Numbered from the stretch's first letter, positions 25,875 to 34,777 are shown. The stretch: 64,000 nt of DNA from Kitasatospora paranensis (GCF_039544005.1 NZ_BAABKV010000001.1:6262001-6326000), one strand, 5' to 3'. Notes: generated by a model from the letters alone, not told the origin. A program made the numbers and translations.

Positions 25875-26197
25875 GTGTCCTACAACAACACGCGGATTCT
25901 ACGCCCGCGGTGGCGGATGCTCCAACCCGGCCGCCGTCCGGCGGGTCGTACCGGACGGCCGCCGCGAGGGCGCGGCCGGTGGCCGGGCCTGCGCCCGCCG
26001 GTCATAGGTATGCGCCGCGGGTCGGACGGCCGAGCGGTTCGCTGCCGACCGCGTGTCCGTCATGTCGGCCCTCTTCCTGCCGACTTCCCCGGCCGGTGAG
26101 TGCCGGCAGGGGAAGTCTTCGCGCGCCCCGCGCTGGGAATGTATGCTGCCGAGCGCATGGCAATGCAGTGGCCGGGAATGCTCGAAAGGGATCGATC
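25875..26197. other. Divergent leader region, M-box operon / ArgJ
   Basis: No gene is supported here. On the minus strand it carries the riboswitch promoter (TAGAAT, 25901-25896). On the plus strand an ArgJ promoter candidate is TTCGCG (26118-26123) with TATGCT (26142-26147), 18 bases apart, about 50 bases before the ArgJ start. Just upstream a long hairpin (GACTTCCCC 26082-26090 with GGGGAAGTC 26109-26117, plus inner GCCGG/CCGGC) could insulate the two. No ARG-box of the usual type was seen. Confidence 0.4.
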
Positions 26198-27352
26198 ATG
26201 GACTTGGCAGTGCCGCGGGGGTACCTCTCCTACACCGCGAACATGGGACTCAAGGACGAGGCGCACGACTTCGCCCTGGTGGTGTCCGAGGTGCCCGCCG
26301 TGTCCGCCGCGGTGTTCACCCGGTCGCGCTTCGCCGGCCCCAGCGTGGTGCTCAGCCGCGCCGACGCCGGACTCCGCCGCAGCCGCGGCATGGTCGTCGT
26401 CTCCCGCAACGCCAACGTCGCCACCGGCAAGGTCGGTGCGGCGCACGCCGAGGAGGTCCGCCGGCTCGCCGCCGAGAAGGCCGGGGTGCTGCCCGAGGAG
26501 CTGGTGATCGGCTCGACCGGCGTCATCGGCCGCCCCTACCCGATCGAGAGCATCCGCGAGGGCATCGCCAAGATCCCCACGCCGCCGGCCGCTGCCGACT
26601 TCGAGGCCGCCGCCGCCGCGATCATGACCACCGACACCCGGGCCAAGTCCGTCCACCTGCGCTGCGGCGACGCCGTCGTGGTCGGCATCGCCAAGGGCGT
26701 CGGCATGATCGAGCCGAACATGGCGACGCTGCTCACCTTCTTCTTCACCGACGCCGAGATCGGGGCCGACCGGCTGGAGGCGGTCTTCCGGCGGGTCGTC
26801 GACCGGACGTTCAACGCGCTCAGCATCGACACCGACACCTCGACCAGCGACTCCGCGGCCGTCTTCGCCAACGGCCTGGCCGGCCCGGTGGACGAGGACG
26901 AGTTCGAGCGGGTGCTGTACGAGGCCGCGCTCTCCCTCGTCCGGAACATCGCCTCCGACGGCGAGGGTGCGAGCAAGCTGCTGGAGGTGCGGGTCACCGG
27001 CGCCCGCGACGACGCCCAGGCCAAGCGGGTGGGCAAGGCCGTGGTGAACTCGCCGCTGGTCAAGACCTCCGTCCACGGTGCCGACCCCAACTGGGGCCGG
27101 GTCGCGATGGCGATCGGCAAGCTCGACGACGACCTCGACATCGAACCGGCCCGGGTGCGGATCCACTACGGGGAGCTGGAGATGTTCCCGGAGGAGCCCG
27201 ACGACGCGATGCTGGCACGCGCCCGTGCCTACCTCGCCGGGGACGAGATCGTCATCGGGGTCGACCTCGGCATCGGCGACGGCGAGTTCACCGTCTACGG
27301 CTGCGACCTGACCGAGGGCTACATCGCGCTCAACTCCGGGTGCACCACCTGA
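26198..27352 (+). CDS. argJ: Glutamate N-acetyltransferase / ornithine acetyltransferase (ArgJ/OAT)
   Basis: 384 residues, ATG 26198 with GAAAGGG upstream. The self-cleavage and catalytic site is visible as KGVGMIEPNMATLLTFFFTDA; by family the Thr after MA is the N-terminal nucleophile of the beta chain. SSTGVIG-like STGVIGRPYP and the C-terminal DLGIGDGEFTVYGCDLTEGYIALNSGCTT are also typical. The reaction moves the acetyl group from N-acetylornithine to glutamate in cyclic arginine synthesis. No other arginine gene is nearby, and the IEPNMATLLTFFF form recalls the clavulanate-type OAT paralogs, so this may be a second, specialised copy. Confidence 0.85.
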   Translation: MDLAVPRGYLSYTANMGLKDEAHDFALVVSEVPAVSAAVFTRSRFAGPSVVLSRADAGLRRSRGMVVVSRNANVATGKVGAAHAEEVRRLAAEKAGVLPEELVIGSTGVIGRPYPIESIREGIAKIPTPPAAADFEAAAAAIMTTDTRAKSVHLRCGDAVVVGIAKGVGMIEPNMATLLTFFFTDAEIGADRLEAVFRRVVDRTFNALSIDTDTSTSDSAAVFANGLAGPVDEDEFERVLYEAALSLVRNIASDGEGASKLLEVRVTGARDDAQAKRVGKAVVNSPLVKTSVHGADPNWGRVAMAIGKLDDDLDIEPARVRIHYGELEMFPEEPDDAMLARARAYLAGDEIVIGVDLGIGDGEFTVYGCDLTEGYIALNSGCTT

Positions 27353-27420
27353 CGGATGTCACGCGCGGCAGGTGTCACCGAGCACTGTCGGCGGCCTTCC
27401 TGCCGCTCTACGGTGAGTAC

Positions 27421-27774
27421 ATGACGAACAGTGAGAAGCGGGACGACCGGAAGACCGATGTCCGGGTCAGTGTGATCGGGGGAACTCGTCTGGCGGGCGC
27501 CGAGATTCACAGCCGCACCCTGACCGCCTCGCTGATCGGCGGGGTGGACGTGGATCTCACGGACGTGGAGATCCCGGACGGTGCCGAACTCAGGATCACC
27601 AAGCTGAGCCTGATCGGCGGCGTGCGGCTGCGGGTCCGTCCCGACGTGCGCGTGGTGGTCGGCGGCATCCGGCTGGGCGGTGTCAGCGACGACGGGCCGA
27701 GCACCGCGGGCGGGCCGACCGTACGCGTCGACGCCTGGGGCCTGCTGGGTGGCGTGAGCGTCGTCCGCTCCTGA
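27421..27774 (+). CDS. Small LiaF/DUF2154-like protein (cell-wall-active antibiotic response domain)
   Basis: 117 residues. Repeated beta segments RVSVIGGTRLAG, TASLIGGVDVDLTDVEIPDGAELRITKLSLIGGVRLRVRPDVRVVVGGIRLGGV and a final VDAWGLLGGVSVVR match the C-terminal beta-sheet domain of LiaF-type proteins. There is no membrane segment, so it is a stand-alone soluble version, probably sensing or binding at the membrane. It starts 68 bases after ArgJ. A strong terminator follows. Confidence 0.65.
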   Translation: MTNSEKRDDRKTDVRVSVIGGTRLAGAEIHSRTLTASLIGGVDVDLTDVEIPDGAELRITKLSLIGGVRLRVRPDVRVVVGGIRLGGVSDDGPSTAGGPTVRVDAWGLLGGVSVVRS

Positions 27775-27797
27775 GCGGTGGACGGCCGGCCTCTCGG

Positions 27798-27843
27798 CGC
27801 CGGACGGCCGGGGCGCGCCGCATCCGCCCCCGGCCGTCCGGCG
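27798..27843. terminator. Bidirectional terminator
   Basis: Perfect 16-bp stem CGCCGGACGGCCGGGG / CCCCGGCCGTCCGGCG with a 14-base loop, between the converging LiaF-like and CBM20 genes. Confidence 0.8.
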
Positions 27844-27854
27844 CGGGCCGGGCC

Positions 27855-28583
27855 CTACCGCCAGGTGTCGTGGACGATCAGGGTGCCGCCGCTCGGCGGG
27901 GTGGTGGTGGACCGGTCCGGGCCGCTCTCCCAGGTGACGGTGCCGTCCGGGTCCCTGGTCAGGTACTTGTACCGGAGGGCGGTGTCGGGCGGCAGGGTGG
28001 CGAAGCCCGTCCACTGCGGGTAGACGAAGGCGCTGGTGCTCAGCGGGACGGCCTTGGCCGGATCCCAGGCGCCGAGTTCGGGGAGGCTCCCGCTGACGAG
28101 GAGCTGCTGTCCGTACCAGGTGGTGGCCTCGGCGTTGAAGACGGTGGTGACGGGGTTGCCGTCCGCGACGTTCCACTGGTCGTCGAGGGCGAGGTGCCCG
28201 TTCGCGGACACGAACACGGACCGGACGGGGACGTCCTCGCGGACGAGCTCGCCGGCGCCGGTGCGCCGGAGGTACGTGTACTGGACCTGACTGCCCGCCG
28301 GGAGCGGAACGGTCGCGGACCAGAGCGACGAGCCGCCGCCGTCGGTGGTGAGCGGGACGGCCTCGGCCGGATCCCAGGCGCCGAGTTCGGCGACGCTCCC
28401 GGACAGCAGGACGGTGTCGCCGGGGTCGGTGGCCGCCGTCACCCGGACGGGTACGGACACCGAGGACGGTGCCGCTCCGGCGGCCGCGGCGGTGCCGGCT
28501 GGGACGAGCAGGGCGGTGACGAGCAGGGCGAGCAGCAGCGACAGGACCGGTCGGGGCCGGGGGCGGCCGACGGTGACGTGCAT
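27855..28583 (-). CDS. Secreted protein made of two CBM20 starch-binding domains
   Basis: 242 residues from ATG 28583, with GGAGGAAG upstream. Signal peptide residues 1-35 (PVLSLLLALLVTALLVPAGTAAAAGA). Two CBM20-type modules follow: first VPVRVTAATDPGDTVLLSGSVAELGAWDPAEAVPL...WSATVPLPAGSQVQYTYLR, second TTWYGQQLLVSGSLPELGAWDPAKAVPL...PQWTGFATLPPDTALRYKYLTRDPDGTVTWE. The LGxWDP and W...L...YKY signatures are those of starch-binding sites. There is no catalytic domain, so it is not an amylase; it may dock starch to the cell or help other amylases. A CTTGC-type operator upstream fits maltose (MalR) control. Confidence 0.8.
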   Translation of the reverse strand: MHVTVGRPRPRPVLSLLLALLVTALLVPAGTAAAAGAAPSSVSVPVRVTAATDPGDTVLLSGSVAELGAWDPAEAVPLTTDGGGSSLWSATVPLPAGSQVQYTYLRRTGAGELVREDVPVRSVFVSANGHLALDDQWNVADGNPVTTVFNAEATTWYGQQLLVSGSLPELGAWDPAKAVPLSTSAFVYPQWTGFATLPPDTALRYKYLTRDPDGTVTWESGPDRSTTTPPSGGTLIVHDTWR

Positions 28584-28969
28584 GGTCTTCCTCCGTCGAG
28601 TCGGAAAGGGCGGGCCGGCGGTGGGGGAGCGGCCGGTGGCCTTCGGCCCGACCGGCATCGAAGCACGGATCCACCCCGCTGCCTGAAATTTCTTGCAGCG
28701 TCTTGCGCAAGGATGGGCGACTTTCGGCCACTGCTCCGCCGGACGGCGGGCCGGGCCCGGCCCTGCCGCCGTGGCCCGCTCCCACCTGCGGGAACGGGCG
28801 GCCGGCAGGCGGACGGGGCGGCCCCCGGGCCCGTCCCGCAACCTCCCGGCAACCCGTCCGGAGCCGACTGCCGCACTGCTGTCATGTCCGGCACAGGAAA
28901 GACGGCCGGAACCTGCCGCCCGGGCGGTCGCGACATGCGGGCGGCCGCCACCGGCGGGAGGCTCGGAGC
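28584..28969. other. Gene-free divergent spacer
   Basis: 386 bases between the CBM20 protein and the small hypothetical gene. Besides the MalR-like operator at 28692-28711 and the ribosome site of the CBM20 gene it shows nothing clear; a 29-codon frame at 28884-28973 has no ribosome site and I do not call it. Confidence 0.4.
28692..28711. promoter_or_regulatory. MalR-like operator (CTTGC repeats)
   Basis: CTTGCAGCGTCTTGCGCAAG contains CTTGC at 28692 and 28702 (10-base step) and the perfect palindrome CTTGCGCAAG at 28702-28711. Streptomyces maltose/amylase promoters carry repeated CTTGCA-type boxes bound by the LacI-family repressor MalR (Reg1). It is about 110 bases upstream of the starch-binding protein, whose substrate agrees. 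Confidence 0.5.
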
Positions 28970-29269
28970 ATGAGGCCGATCGTGGTGATGCTGGAGATCG
29001 AGGAACCGCCGACGACCCGCGAACTCGGCGGCGGCGAGCACCCGGCCGTCGGCCGGGCGGCACTGGTCGTGCACGCGGTGACCGTGGACCCGGACGCGAC
29101 CGCGGCGGACCCGGGGGCCGGGCCGGCCGGGCGGACCTGCTGCGGCCTGGACACCGCCGGCCTGCAGCGCGACCCCTACCAGCCCGCGGACGCCGGTGCC
29201 GACTGGTATCCGCCCCGCTGGGGCCAGCGCGTCTGCGGGACGTGCGCCGCAGTCGTCCGCGGCGGGTGA
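28970..29269 (+). CDS. Small Cys-containing hypothetical protein
   Basis: 99 residues from ATG 28970, with GGGAGGCTCGG upstream. It begins RPIVVMLEIEEPPTTRELGGG and has TCCGLDT in the middle and VCGTCAAVV near the end; the Cys pairs could bind a metal. I recognise no domain. Similar short proteins with a closing CGTC are frequent in streptomycetes. It converges on the sigma-factor operon and is separated from it by a terminator. Confidence 0.5.
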   Translation: MRPIVVMLEIEEPPTTRELGGGEHPAVGRAALVVHAVTVDPDATAADPGAGPAGRTCCGLDTAGLQRDPYQPADAGADWYPPRWGQRVCGTCAAVVRGG

Positions 29270-29280
29270 GGCCGGTGCCC

Positions 29281-29303
29281 GCCCGGCCCGGCGCGGGCCG
29301 GGC
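29281..29303. terminator. Hairpin between converging genes
   Basis: Perfect 10-bp stem GCCCGGCCCG / CGGGCCGGGC, three-base loop, between the stops at 29269 and 29307. Confidence 0.6.
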
Positions 29304-29306
29304 CGC

Positions 29307-30141
29307 TCAGGAGGTGCGGGCGAAGTCCCCCAGACGGCCGCCGGACCGGCGGCGGCGGTGCCGTCGGCCAGGTAGCTGTCGTCCTTGGCATCCCGTCCGC
29401 CGGTGGCGTGGGTGTACTGGCCGGCGAAGACGATCTGCCCGGCTGGGACGGTGCGGCCGGCCTTGAGGGTCCACCGGTAGACCAGGAAACCGCTGTCCCG
29501 GCGGACCGAGACGTCGACGTCGGCGGCGGGCAGGGTCTGCCAGTGCCCGGTGTCGGCGACCCCCGGGGTGAGGGCGATCCGCAGTTCGACGGTGAGCGCG
29601 GTGAGCGGCGCCCTGGTCTTCACCGTGACGTTGCTCTGCGCCCAGGCGTCGGTGCTGTGCGGGTCGACCGAGCCGTCGGACCACAGTGGCCCGTCCGAGG
29701 TGCGGCCGTGCGCGCCCGTCGGTGCGGCGGAGGTCCGCCCCGCCGGGTCCGGGGTTCCGTCGGACGGCCGGGCGGAGCCGCTGCGGGCCGGGCTCCCGGT
29801 CGGCCCCGGAGAACGGGTCGCTGACGGGACGGCGGGGCCGGATGCCGTGGCGGAGACGGGCGGGGCGGATCCGGTCGGGCCGGCGGCCGCGCTCCGTGCG
29901 GGCTGCGGGCCGCCGTGCACGATGGCGCCCACCGCGAAGCCGCCGACGGTCATGGCGCCCGCGGTGGCCAGGGTGGCGAGCACCACTTTGGGCCAGGACA
30001 GCACGGCGGTGCGCTCCCGGTGCCGACCGGGGCGGTCGGGGAGGGGCGGGCCATGCCGCGCTCGACGCGGGCCAGCATCCGCTCACGGTCGGGCCGGTGG
30101 CCGTCGGCGGCGTCCCGCAGTCGGCTGCGCAGGTCGTCCAT
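29307..30141 (-). CDS. Membrane partner of the SigE-type sigma factor (two frameshifts)
   Basis: About 278 residues when two single bases are added (between 30020 and 30060, and in the C5 run 29327-29331); 835 + 2 is divisible by three. N-terminus MDDLRSRLRDAADGHRPDRERMLARVERGM is a cytosolic helix, followed by one membrane span (VVLATLATAGAMTVGGFAVGAIV), a Ser/Pro/Thr-rich stalk and a C-terminal beta-rich extracellular domain (ALTVELRIALTPG...LVYRWTLKAGRTVPAGQIVFAGQYTHATGGRDAKDD) ending GDFARTS. ATG 30141 overlaps the sigma stop (TGATG). The layout is that of an anti-sigma or co-regulator, although no zinc HxxxCxxC motif is present. Confidence 0.65.
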
Positions 30142-30665
30142 CAGCTCCTCCTGCCCGTGAGTGCTTCGCCGGCCCGTGCCCCGAGCAGCTTCTCCAACTC
30201 CGCCATCCCCCTGGAGGTCTGGCTCTTCACCGTACCGACCGAGATGCCCAGGGCCCGCGCGGTGTCCTGCTCCGAGAGGTCGAAGGCGTGCCGCAGTACC
30301 ACGCAGGCCCGCTTGCGCAGGGGCAGCCGGGCGAGCGCGGCGCGGACGTCCACGACGGCGGCGACGTCGGGATCGTCCGTCCGCTCGGGGCGGTGCGACC
30401 AGAACGCCAGGACGCGGCGGCGTTCCCGGACGGCGCTGCGGATCCGGCCGCGTGCCAGGTTGGCGACCACCCCGCGGGCGTAGGCGATCGGGTGGTCGGC
30501 CCGGCGGACGCGGTCCCAGCGGTGCCAGAGGGCGACCATCGCGTCTGCGGCGAGATCGTCGGCGGTGTCGGCCTCGCCTGTCAGGAGGTATGCCAGTCGG
30601 GCCAGTTCGGCGTGGTGGCGTTCGAAGAACCCGTGGAACTCCGCGGACGCCTCATCGGCGGTCAT
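30141..30665 (-). CDS. SigE-family ECF RNA polymerase sigma factor
   Basis: 174 residues from ATG 30665; upstream in-frame residues look non-coding. Region 2: FHGFFERHHAELARLAYLLTGEADTADDLAADAMVALWHRWDRVRRADHPIAYARGVVANLARGRIRSAVRERR read in pieces shows the ADDLAADAMVALWHRW core. Region 4: LARLPLRKRACVVLRHAFDLSEQDTARALGISVGTVKSQTSRGMAELEKLL. This is the SigE50-type ECF branch of actinobacteria (SigE family, PROKKA-style name), short and without extra domains. The promoter side has the unusually AT-rich TGTGAACGTTAACATC near 30690-30705 (minus strand), a candidate autoregulatory site. Confidence 0.85.
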   Translation of the reverse strand: MTADEASAEFHGFFERHHAELARLAYLLTGEADTADDLAADAMVALWHRWDRVRRADHPIAYARGVVANLARGRIRSAVRERRRVLAFWSHRPERTDDPDVAAVVDVRAALARLPLRKRACVVLRHAFDLSEQDTARALGISVGTVKSQTSRGMAELEKLLGARAGEALTGRRS

Positions 30666-30914
30666 GCCCGTGCTGCGGCCTCTCGGTGAGATGTTAACGT
30701 TCACACCCGCTGTGCGAGGCGGCAGCGTATCAGCCGTGCGCGGGCGGGCCGGAGCCGGTCCGCGGGAGGCCGGGCCGGTGCCGGACGGGCGCGCGGGCCC
30801 GCAGCCGGGCAGCCCTTCCCGGCCGTCCCACAGCCCTTCGGTGGTCATCGCCCCGCGCCTCCCGCCGGTGCCCGGCCGTCCGTACCCGTCCGTCCCCGAC
30901 CCGCCCGTGCCGGC

Positions 30915-32279
30915 TCAGCCCGCGACGGTGCCGGTCGCGGTGAGGACGCCGGCCCCGGCCTTCCGGGCGAGCTCGGCGGGCAGGCCGCCGATCGAGGTCT
31001 CCAGGCCCGCGGTGAGGGTGGGGGTCCAGTTCACGGTCGCCTTGATCTTCTTCTTCGGCCCGGCCGCGTTGTACGCCGCCACGAGGTCGGTGACCGTGCC
31101 GTTCACCAGGTTGCCGCTGCCCGCCACGGCGCCCGTCCCGTCGCCGCTGAGCAGTTGCGCGACCTTGCGGTCGGCCGACAGCGCCCAGTAGTTGTCCTGC
31201 GCCACGACCTGGGCGCCGGCCCGCGCGTTGATGCTGTAGCTGTGCGCGTACCCGTTGAGCTTCGCGGTGTCGTAGTAGTTGTCGTACAGGTGCACCTGGC
31301 CCACCCGGGCGAGCGGCGCGCGCTGGACGATGCCCTGGAAGACGTTGTGGTGCAGCGTCACCCGGAGCCTGGTGTCCTTGTCGCTGCTGCCGATCAGCAT
31401 GGTCTTGTCGTGGTTGGTGAACCGGTTGTACTCGACGGTGACCAGGTCGGAGGCGTTGGTGATGTCGAGCGCGCCGTCGTGGACCTGGTACTCCCGGCCG
31501 AAGTACGACGTGTTGGCGCCGTCGTAGTGCGGGCCGTCGGAGAACGTGTTGTGGTCGGCCCACACGTGGGTGGAGCCGCGCAGGGTGACCGCGTCGTACT
31601 CGGAGTTCCAGTTGCCGGTGGAGCCGTCCGTGGGATCCCACTGCGGGAAGCAGTCCCGGACGTCCGTGAGCGTGAGGTTCCGGATGACGACGTTGTCGGC
31701 GTTCTTCACCTGGAGGCTGCCGCCGGTGATCCCGGCGCCGGTGCCTGGCACGCCGACGATCGTCGTCCGGGACGGCACCGCGAACGTCATCCGGGCGGCC
31801 TGGTTCTGCTGCGCAGTCCGGCGGGCGCTCTCCTGGCTGCCGGACGGCACCTTGGAGCGGCCCCAGACGGCGGGGTCGTAGGCCTTGAGGTACGCGGCCA
31901 GCGAGTAGCCGGTGCCCGCCGCGTAGGACTGGCAGCTCAGCGGCCTGCCGGCGTCGTCGGTGTTGGCGTCGATGACGCCCTTGACCTGGATGATCCGCGG
32001 GGCGTCGGCCGGGGCCGCCTTCAGCGCCTTCACCAGCTCGGCGCGGGTGGAGACGGTGAACACGTGGGCGGCGTCCGCCGCCCGGCCGCCGGTGGTGCCC
32101 GCGCCGCTCGCGGCCCAGCCGTCCTTGGCCGGCAGGACGCCGTGCGCGAGGTCGGTGGCCGCGGCGTCGGCGCTCATCACCAGCGGGGCGGCGCCCAGCC
32201 CGGCGGCGGCCACGGCGGCGGCACCGATCAGGGCGAGGCGGCGGCGGCCGACCGGGCGGCGGTGCGAGGAAGCGGACAT
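30915..32279 (-). CDS. Secreted pectate lyase, PL1 family
   Basis: 454 residues from ATG 32279, preceded by AAGGAG. Twin-Arg-like signal RRRLALIGAAAVAAAGLGAAPLVMSADAAA. PL1 features: GGxAAD...VSTRAELVKAL start, IIQVKGVID, TTIVGVPGTGAGITGGSLQV, NVVIRNLTLTDV, the VWADHNTFSDG calcium strand, and the catalytic loop HHNVFQGIVQRAPLAR (Q-R-x-P-x-x-R), then GQVHLYDNYY. The enzyme cuts polygalacturonate by beta-elimination using Ca2+. About 454 residues is usual. No other pectin gene lies near. Its stop is 250 bases upstream of the sigma gene's start region on the same strand. Confidence 0.9.
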   Translation of the reverse strand: MSASSHRRPVGRRRLALIGAAAVAAAGLGAAPLVMSADAAATDLAHGVLPAKDGWAASGAGTTGGRAADAAHVFTVSTRAELVKALKAAPADAPRIIQVKGVIDANTDDAGRPLSCQSYAAGTGYSLAAYLKAYDPAVWGRSKVPSGSQESARRTAQQNQAARMTFAVPSRTTIVGVPGTGAGITGGSLQVKNADNVVIRNLTLTDVRDCFPQWDPTDGSTGNWNSEYDAVTLRGSTHVWADHNTFSDGPHYDGANTSYFGREYQVHDGALDITNASDLVTVEYNRFTNHDKTMLIGSSDKDTRLRVTLHHNVFQGIVQRAPLARVGQVHLYDNYYDTAKLNGYAHSYSINARAGAQVVAQDNYWALSADRKVAQLLSGDGTGAVAGSGNLVNGTVTDLVAAYNAAGPKKKIKATVNWTPTLTAGLETSIGGLPAELARKAGAGVLTATGTVAG

Positions 32280-32548
32280 GCGGGTTGCTCCTTGGGGCAG
32301 GGGGCACTGTCTGCCCCTCAGTTGCCGCCGCGGCCGGAAGGGTTGCCGCCCGCCCGGAGGAATTTTTCGACGGCGCCCGCCCGTGCCCCCGGCGCCCGCC
32401 CGCCCGGGCGGGCCGCTGGGCCGCCGGGCCCCTGGGCCGATGTGGCGACTCGGGCGCCGGGCTCCACGCCGGGCCGACCCCCGGCGCTTACGCTGACCAG
32501 GCCGCCGGTCCGTCCGGCGGGCAGGTCAGCAGGGGAATCCAGACGGGA

Positions 32549-34525
32549 GTGCACGTGGTCTCCTCAGCGTCGACCGGTCCGGAGCCCGGGGCGTCCGCCG
32601 GGCAGCGTTTCCGGGCCTGGCTGCTGGAGGGCCTGGCCGACAAGGTCAAGCAGCATCCCGGGCCGCACGCCCAGTCACCGGCCGCGCACCCGGGCCAGCG
32701 CTGGTGGCGGGTGATGTGCCTGACCGGTCTCGACTACTTCTCGACCCTGGGCTACCAGCCGGGCATCGCGGCGCTGGCGGCCGGGCTGCTGTCGCCGGTG
32801 GCGACCATCGTGCTGGTGGTGGTGACCCTGCTGGGCGCCCTGCCGGTGTACCGGCGGGTGGCCCAGGAGAGCCCGCACGGCGAGGGCTCGATCGCCATGC
32901 TGGAGCGGCTGCTGTCGTTCTGGAAGGGCAAGCTGTTCGTGCTGGCCCTGCTGGGCTTCGCCGCCACCGACTTCCTCATCACCATCACGCTGTCCGCCGC
33001 GGACGCCACCGCCCACCTGGTGGAGAACCCGCACATCGCCAGTGCCCTGCAGGGCAAGCAGGTGCCGGTCACCCTGCTGCTGATCGCGCTCCTCGGCGCG
33101 GTGTTCCTGAAGGGCTTCGGGGAGGCGATCGGCGTCGCGGTCGTCCTGGTCGCGGTGTACCTGGCCCTGAACGTGGTCGTCGTCGTGGACGGCCTGTGGC
33201 ACGTGCTGCAGGAGCCGCACCTGGTCAGCGACTGGACGCACGCGCTCACCGTCGAGCACGGCAACGTCGTCGCCATGATCGGGGTGGCGCTGGTGGTGTT
33301 CCCGAAGCTGGCGCTCGGCCTGTCCGGCTTCGAGACCGGTGTCGCGGTGATGCCGCACATCGAGGGGGACCCGACCGACACCGAGGAGCGGCCGACCGGG
33401 CGGATCCGCGGCGCCCGGAAGCTGCTGACCACGGCCGCCGCCATCATGAGCGTCTTCCTGATCACCACCAGCTTCATCACCACCCTGCTCATCCCGCCCG
33501 CCGCGTTCGAGCCGGGCGGCGCCGCCAACGGCCGCGCCCTGGCCTACCTGGCCCATCAGTACCTGGGCGCCGCGTTCGGCACGGTGTACGACCTGTCCAC
33601 CATCGCCATCCTCTGGTTCGCCGGCGCCTCCGCGATGGCCGGTCTGCTGAACCTGATGCCGCGCTACCTGCCGCGCTACGGCATGGCACCGCACTGGGCG
33701 CGCGCCGTCCGCCCGATGGTGCTCGTCCTCACCGCGATCGCCTTCCTGGTGACCTGGCTGTTCGACGCCAGCGTCGACAAGCAGGGCGGCGCCTACGCGA
33801 CCGGTGTCCTCGTCCTGATCACCTCGGCGGCGATCGCGGTGACCATCGCGGCGCGCCGGGCCGGCCAGCGCCACTGGACGATCGGCTTCGCGGTGATCGC
33901 GGCGGTCTTCGTCTACACGACCGCGGTGAACATCGCCGAGCGGCCCGACGGCGTCAAGATCGGCGCCTGCTTCATCGCCGGCATCATCCTGGTCTCGCTG
34001 GCCTCCCGGCTGGCCCGCGCCTTCGAACTGCGGGTCACCGACGTCGTCCTCGACCCGGTCGCGGAGCGCTTCGTCCGGGACTGCTCGCACCGCTCGATCC
34101 GGCTGATCGCCAACCAGCCCGACCGCCGCGACCTGGAGGAGTACCGCGAGAAGCTGCGGCAGATCCGGACGGACAACGACATCCCGGTCGAGGACGACCT
34201 GGTCTTCGTCGAGGTCACCGTCAGCGACGCGTCCGACTTCGAGGCCGAGCTGACCGTCCGCGGCGAGGTCCTGCACGACCGCTACCGGGTGCTGACGCTG
34301 GAGCACTCCAGCATCCCCAACGCGCTGGCCGCGATGCTGCTGCACATCCGGGACCGGACGGGGGAGCAGCCGCACATCTACTTCGAGTGGACGGAGGGCA
34401 ACCCGTTCGCCCAGTTCATGCGGTTCTTCCTGTTCGGCCAGGGCGAGGTGGCGCCGGTCACCCGGGAGGTCCTCCGGGAGGCCGAGCCGGACCGGCTGCG
34501 GCGCCCGCGCGTCCACGTGGGCTGA
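32549..34525 (+). CDS. APC-superfamily permease (KUP/KimA-related)
   Basis: 658 residues from GTG 32549 (GACGGGA upstream; GTG 32555 is an alternative). About twelve hydrophobic helices start at MCLTGLDYFSTLGYQPGIAALAAGLLSPVATIVLVVVTLLGALPVY, with the YDYFSTLGYQPG-like helix-1 break seen in APC amino acid and potassium carriers. After residue ~500 a soluble C-terminal domain follows (HRSIRLIANQPDRRDLEEYREKLRQIRTDNDIPVEDDLVFVEVTV). A TACGCT -10 box lies at 32489-32494. It is followed by a KimA-type importer and kdp genes, so a role in potassium or compatible-solute uptake is likely; the substrate is not certain. Confidence 0.7.
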   Translation: MHVVSSASTGPEPGASAGQRFRAWLLEGLADKVKQHPGPHAQSPAAHPGQRWWRVMCLTGLDYFSTLGYQPGIAALAAGLLSPVATIVLVVVTLLGALPVYRRVAQESPHGEGSIAMLERLLSFWKGKLFVLALLGFAATDFLITITLSAADATAHLVENPHIASALQGKQVPVTLLLIALLGAVFLKGFGEAIGVAVVLVAVYLALNVVVVVDGLWHVLQEPHLVSDWTHALTVEHGNVVAMIGVALVVFPKLALGLSGFETGVAVMPHIEGDPTDTEERPTGRIRGARKLLTTAAAIMSVFLITTSFITTLLIPPAAFEPGGAANGRALAYLAHQYLGAAFGTVYDLSTIAILWFAGASAMAGLLNLMPRYLPRYGMAPHWARAVRPMVLVLTAIAFLVTWLFDASVDKQGGAYATGVLVLITSAAIAVTIAARRAGQRHWTIGFAVIAAVFVYTTAVNIAERPDGVKIGACFIAGIILVSLASRLARAFELRVTDVVLDPVAERFVRDCSHRSIRLIANQPDRRDLEEYREKLRQIRTDNDIPVEDDLVFVEVTVSDASDFEAELTVRGEVLHDRYRVLTLEHSSIPNALAAMLLHIRDRTGEQPHIYFEWTEGNPFAQFMRFFLFGQGEVAPVTREVLREAEPDRLRRPRVHVG

Positions 34526-34749
34526 CCTCCCGCCGGTCGCCGGGGCGGCCCCGGGGCCTGGCCCGCGGACGTCCGGACCCCCGCAAAGTGCCCGAAAGGC
34601 GGGGAATGTCCGAGTCCGCGTGCGAACATTGACGCGGTCTTAACGCCGTGCCGAACGGCCCCGAACACGCGCTCGGATGCCGGTCGTACCGCCTCTGATC
34701 TGCGGCGACACCCCGCCGGACGGCCTTCCGGGCCGACCCGGACGAGGCA

Positions 34750-34777
34750 TTGCGCAGCGCCCGCCGCCGCCTACGCT
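34750..34777 (+). promoter_or_regulatory. Promoter of the KimA-type gene, leaderless
   Basis: TTGCGC at 34750-34755 and TACGCT at 34772-34777, 16 bases apart. The predicted start of transcription (about 34784) coincides with the GTG start at 34785, so the mRNA would have no leader; no ribosome site is visible. I looked in 34526-34749 for a c-di-AMP (ydaO) riboswitch, common before such genes, and found none. Confidence 0.5.

Noticed and set aside
28884..28973. 29-codon frame overlapping the small Cys protein start
   Set aside because: No ribosome site, Gly/Arg-rich, no similarity; overlap alone is not enough.
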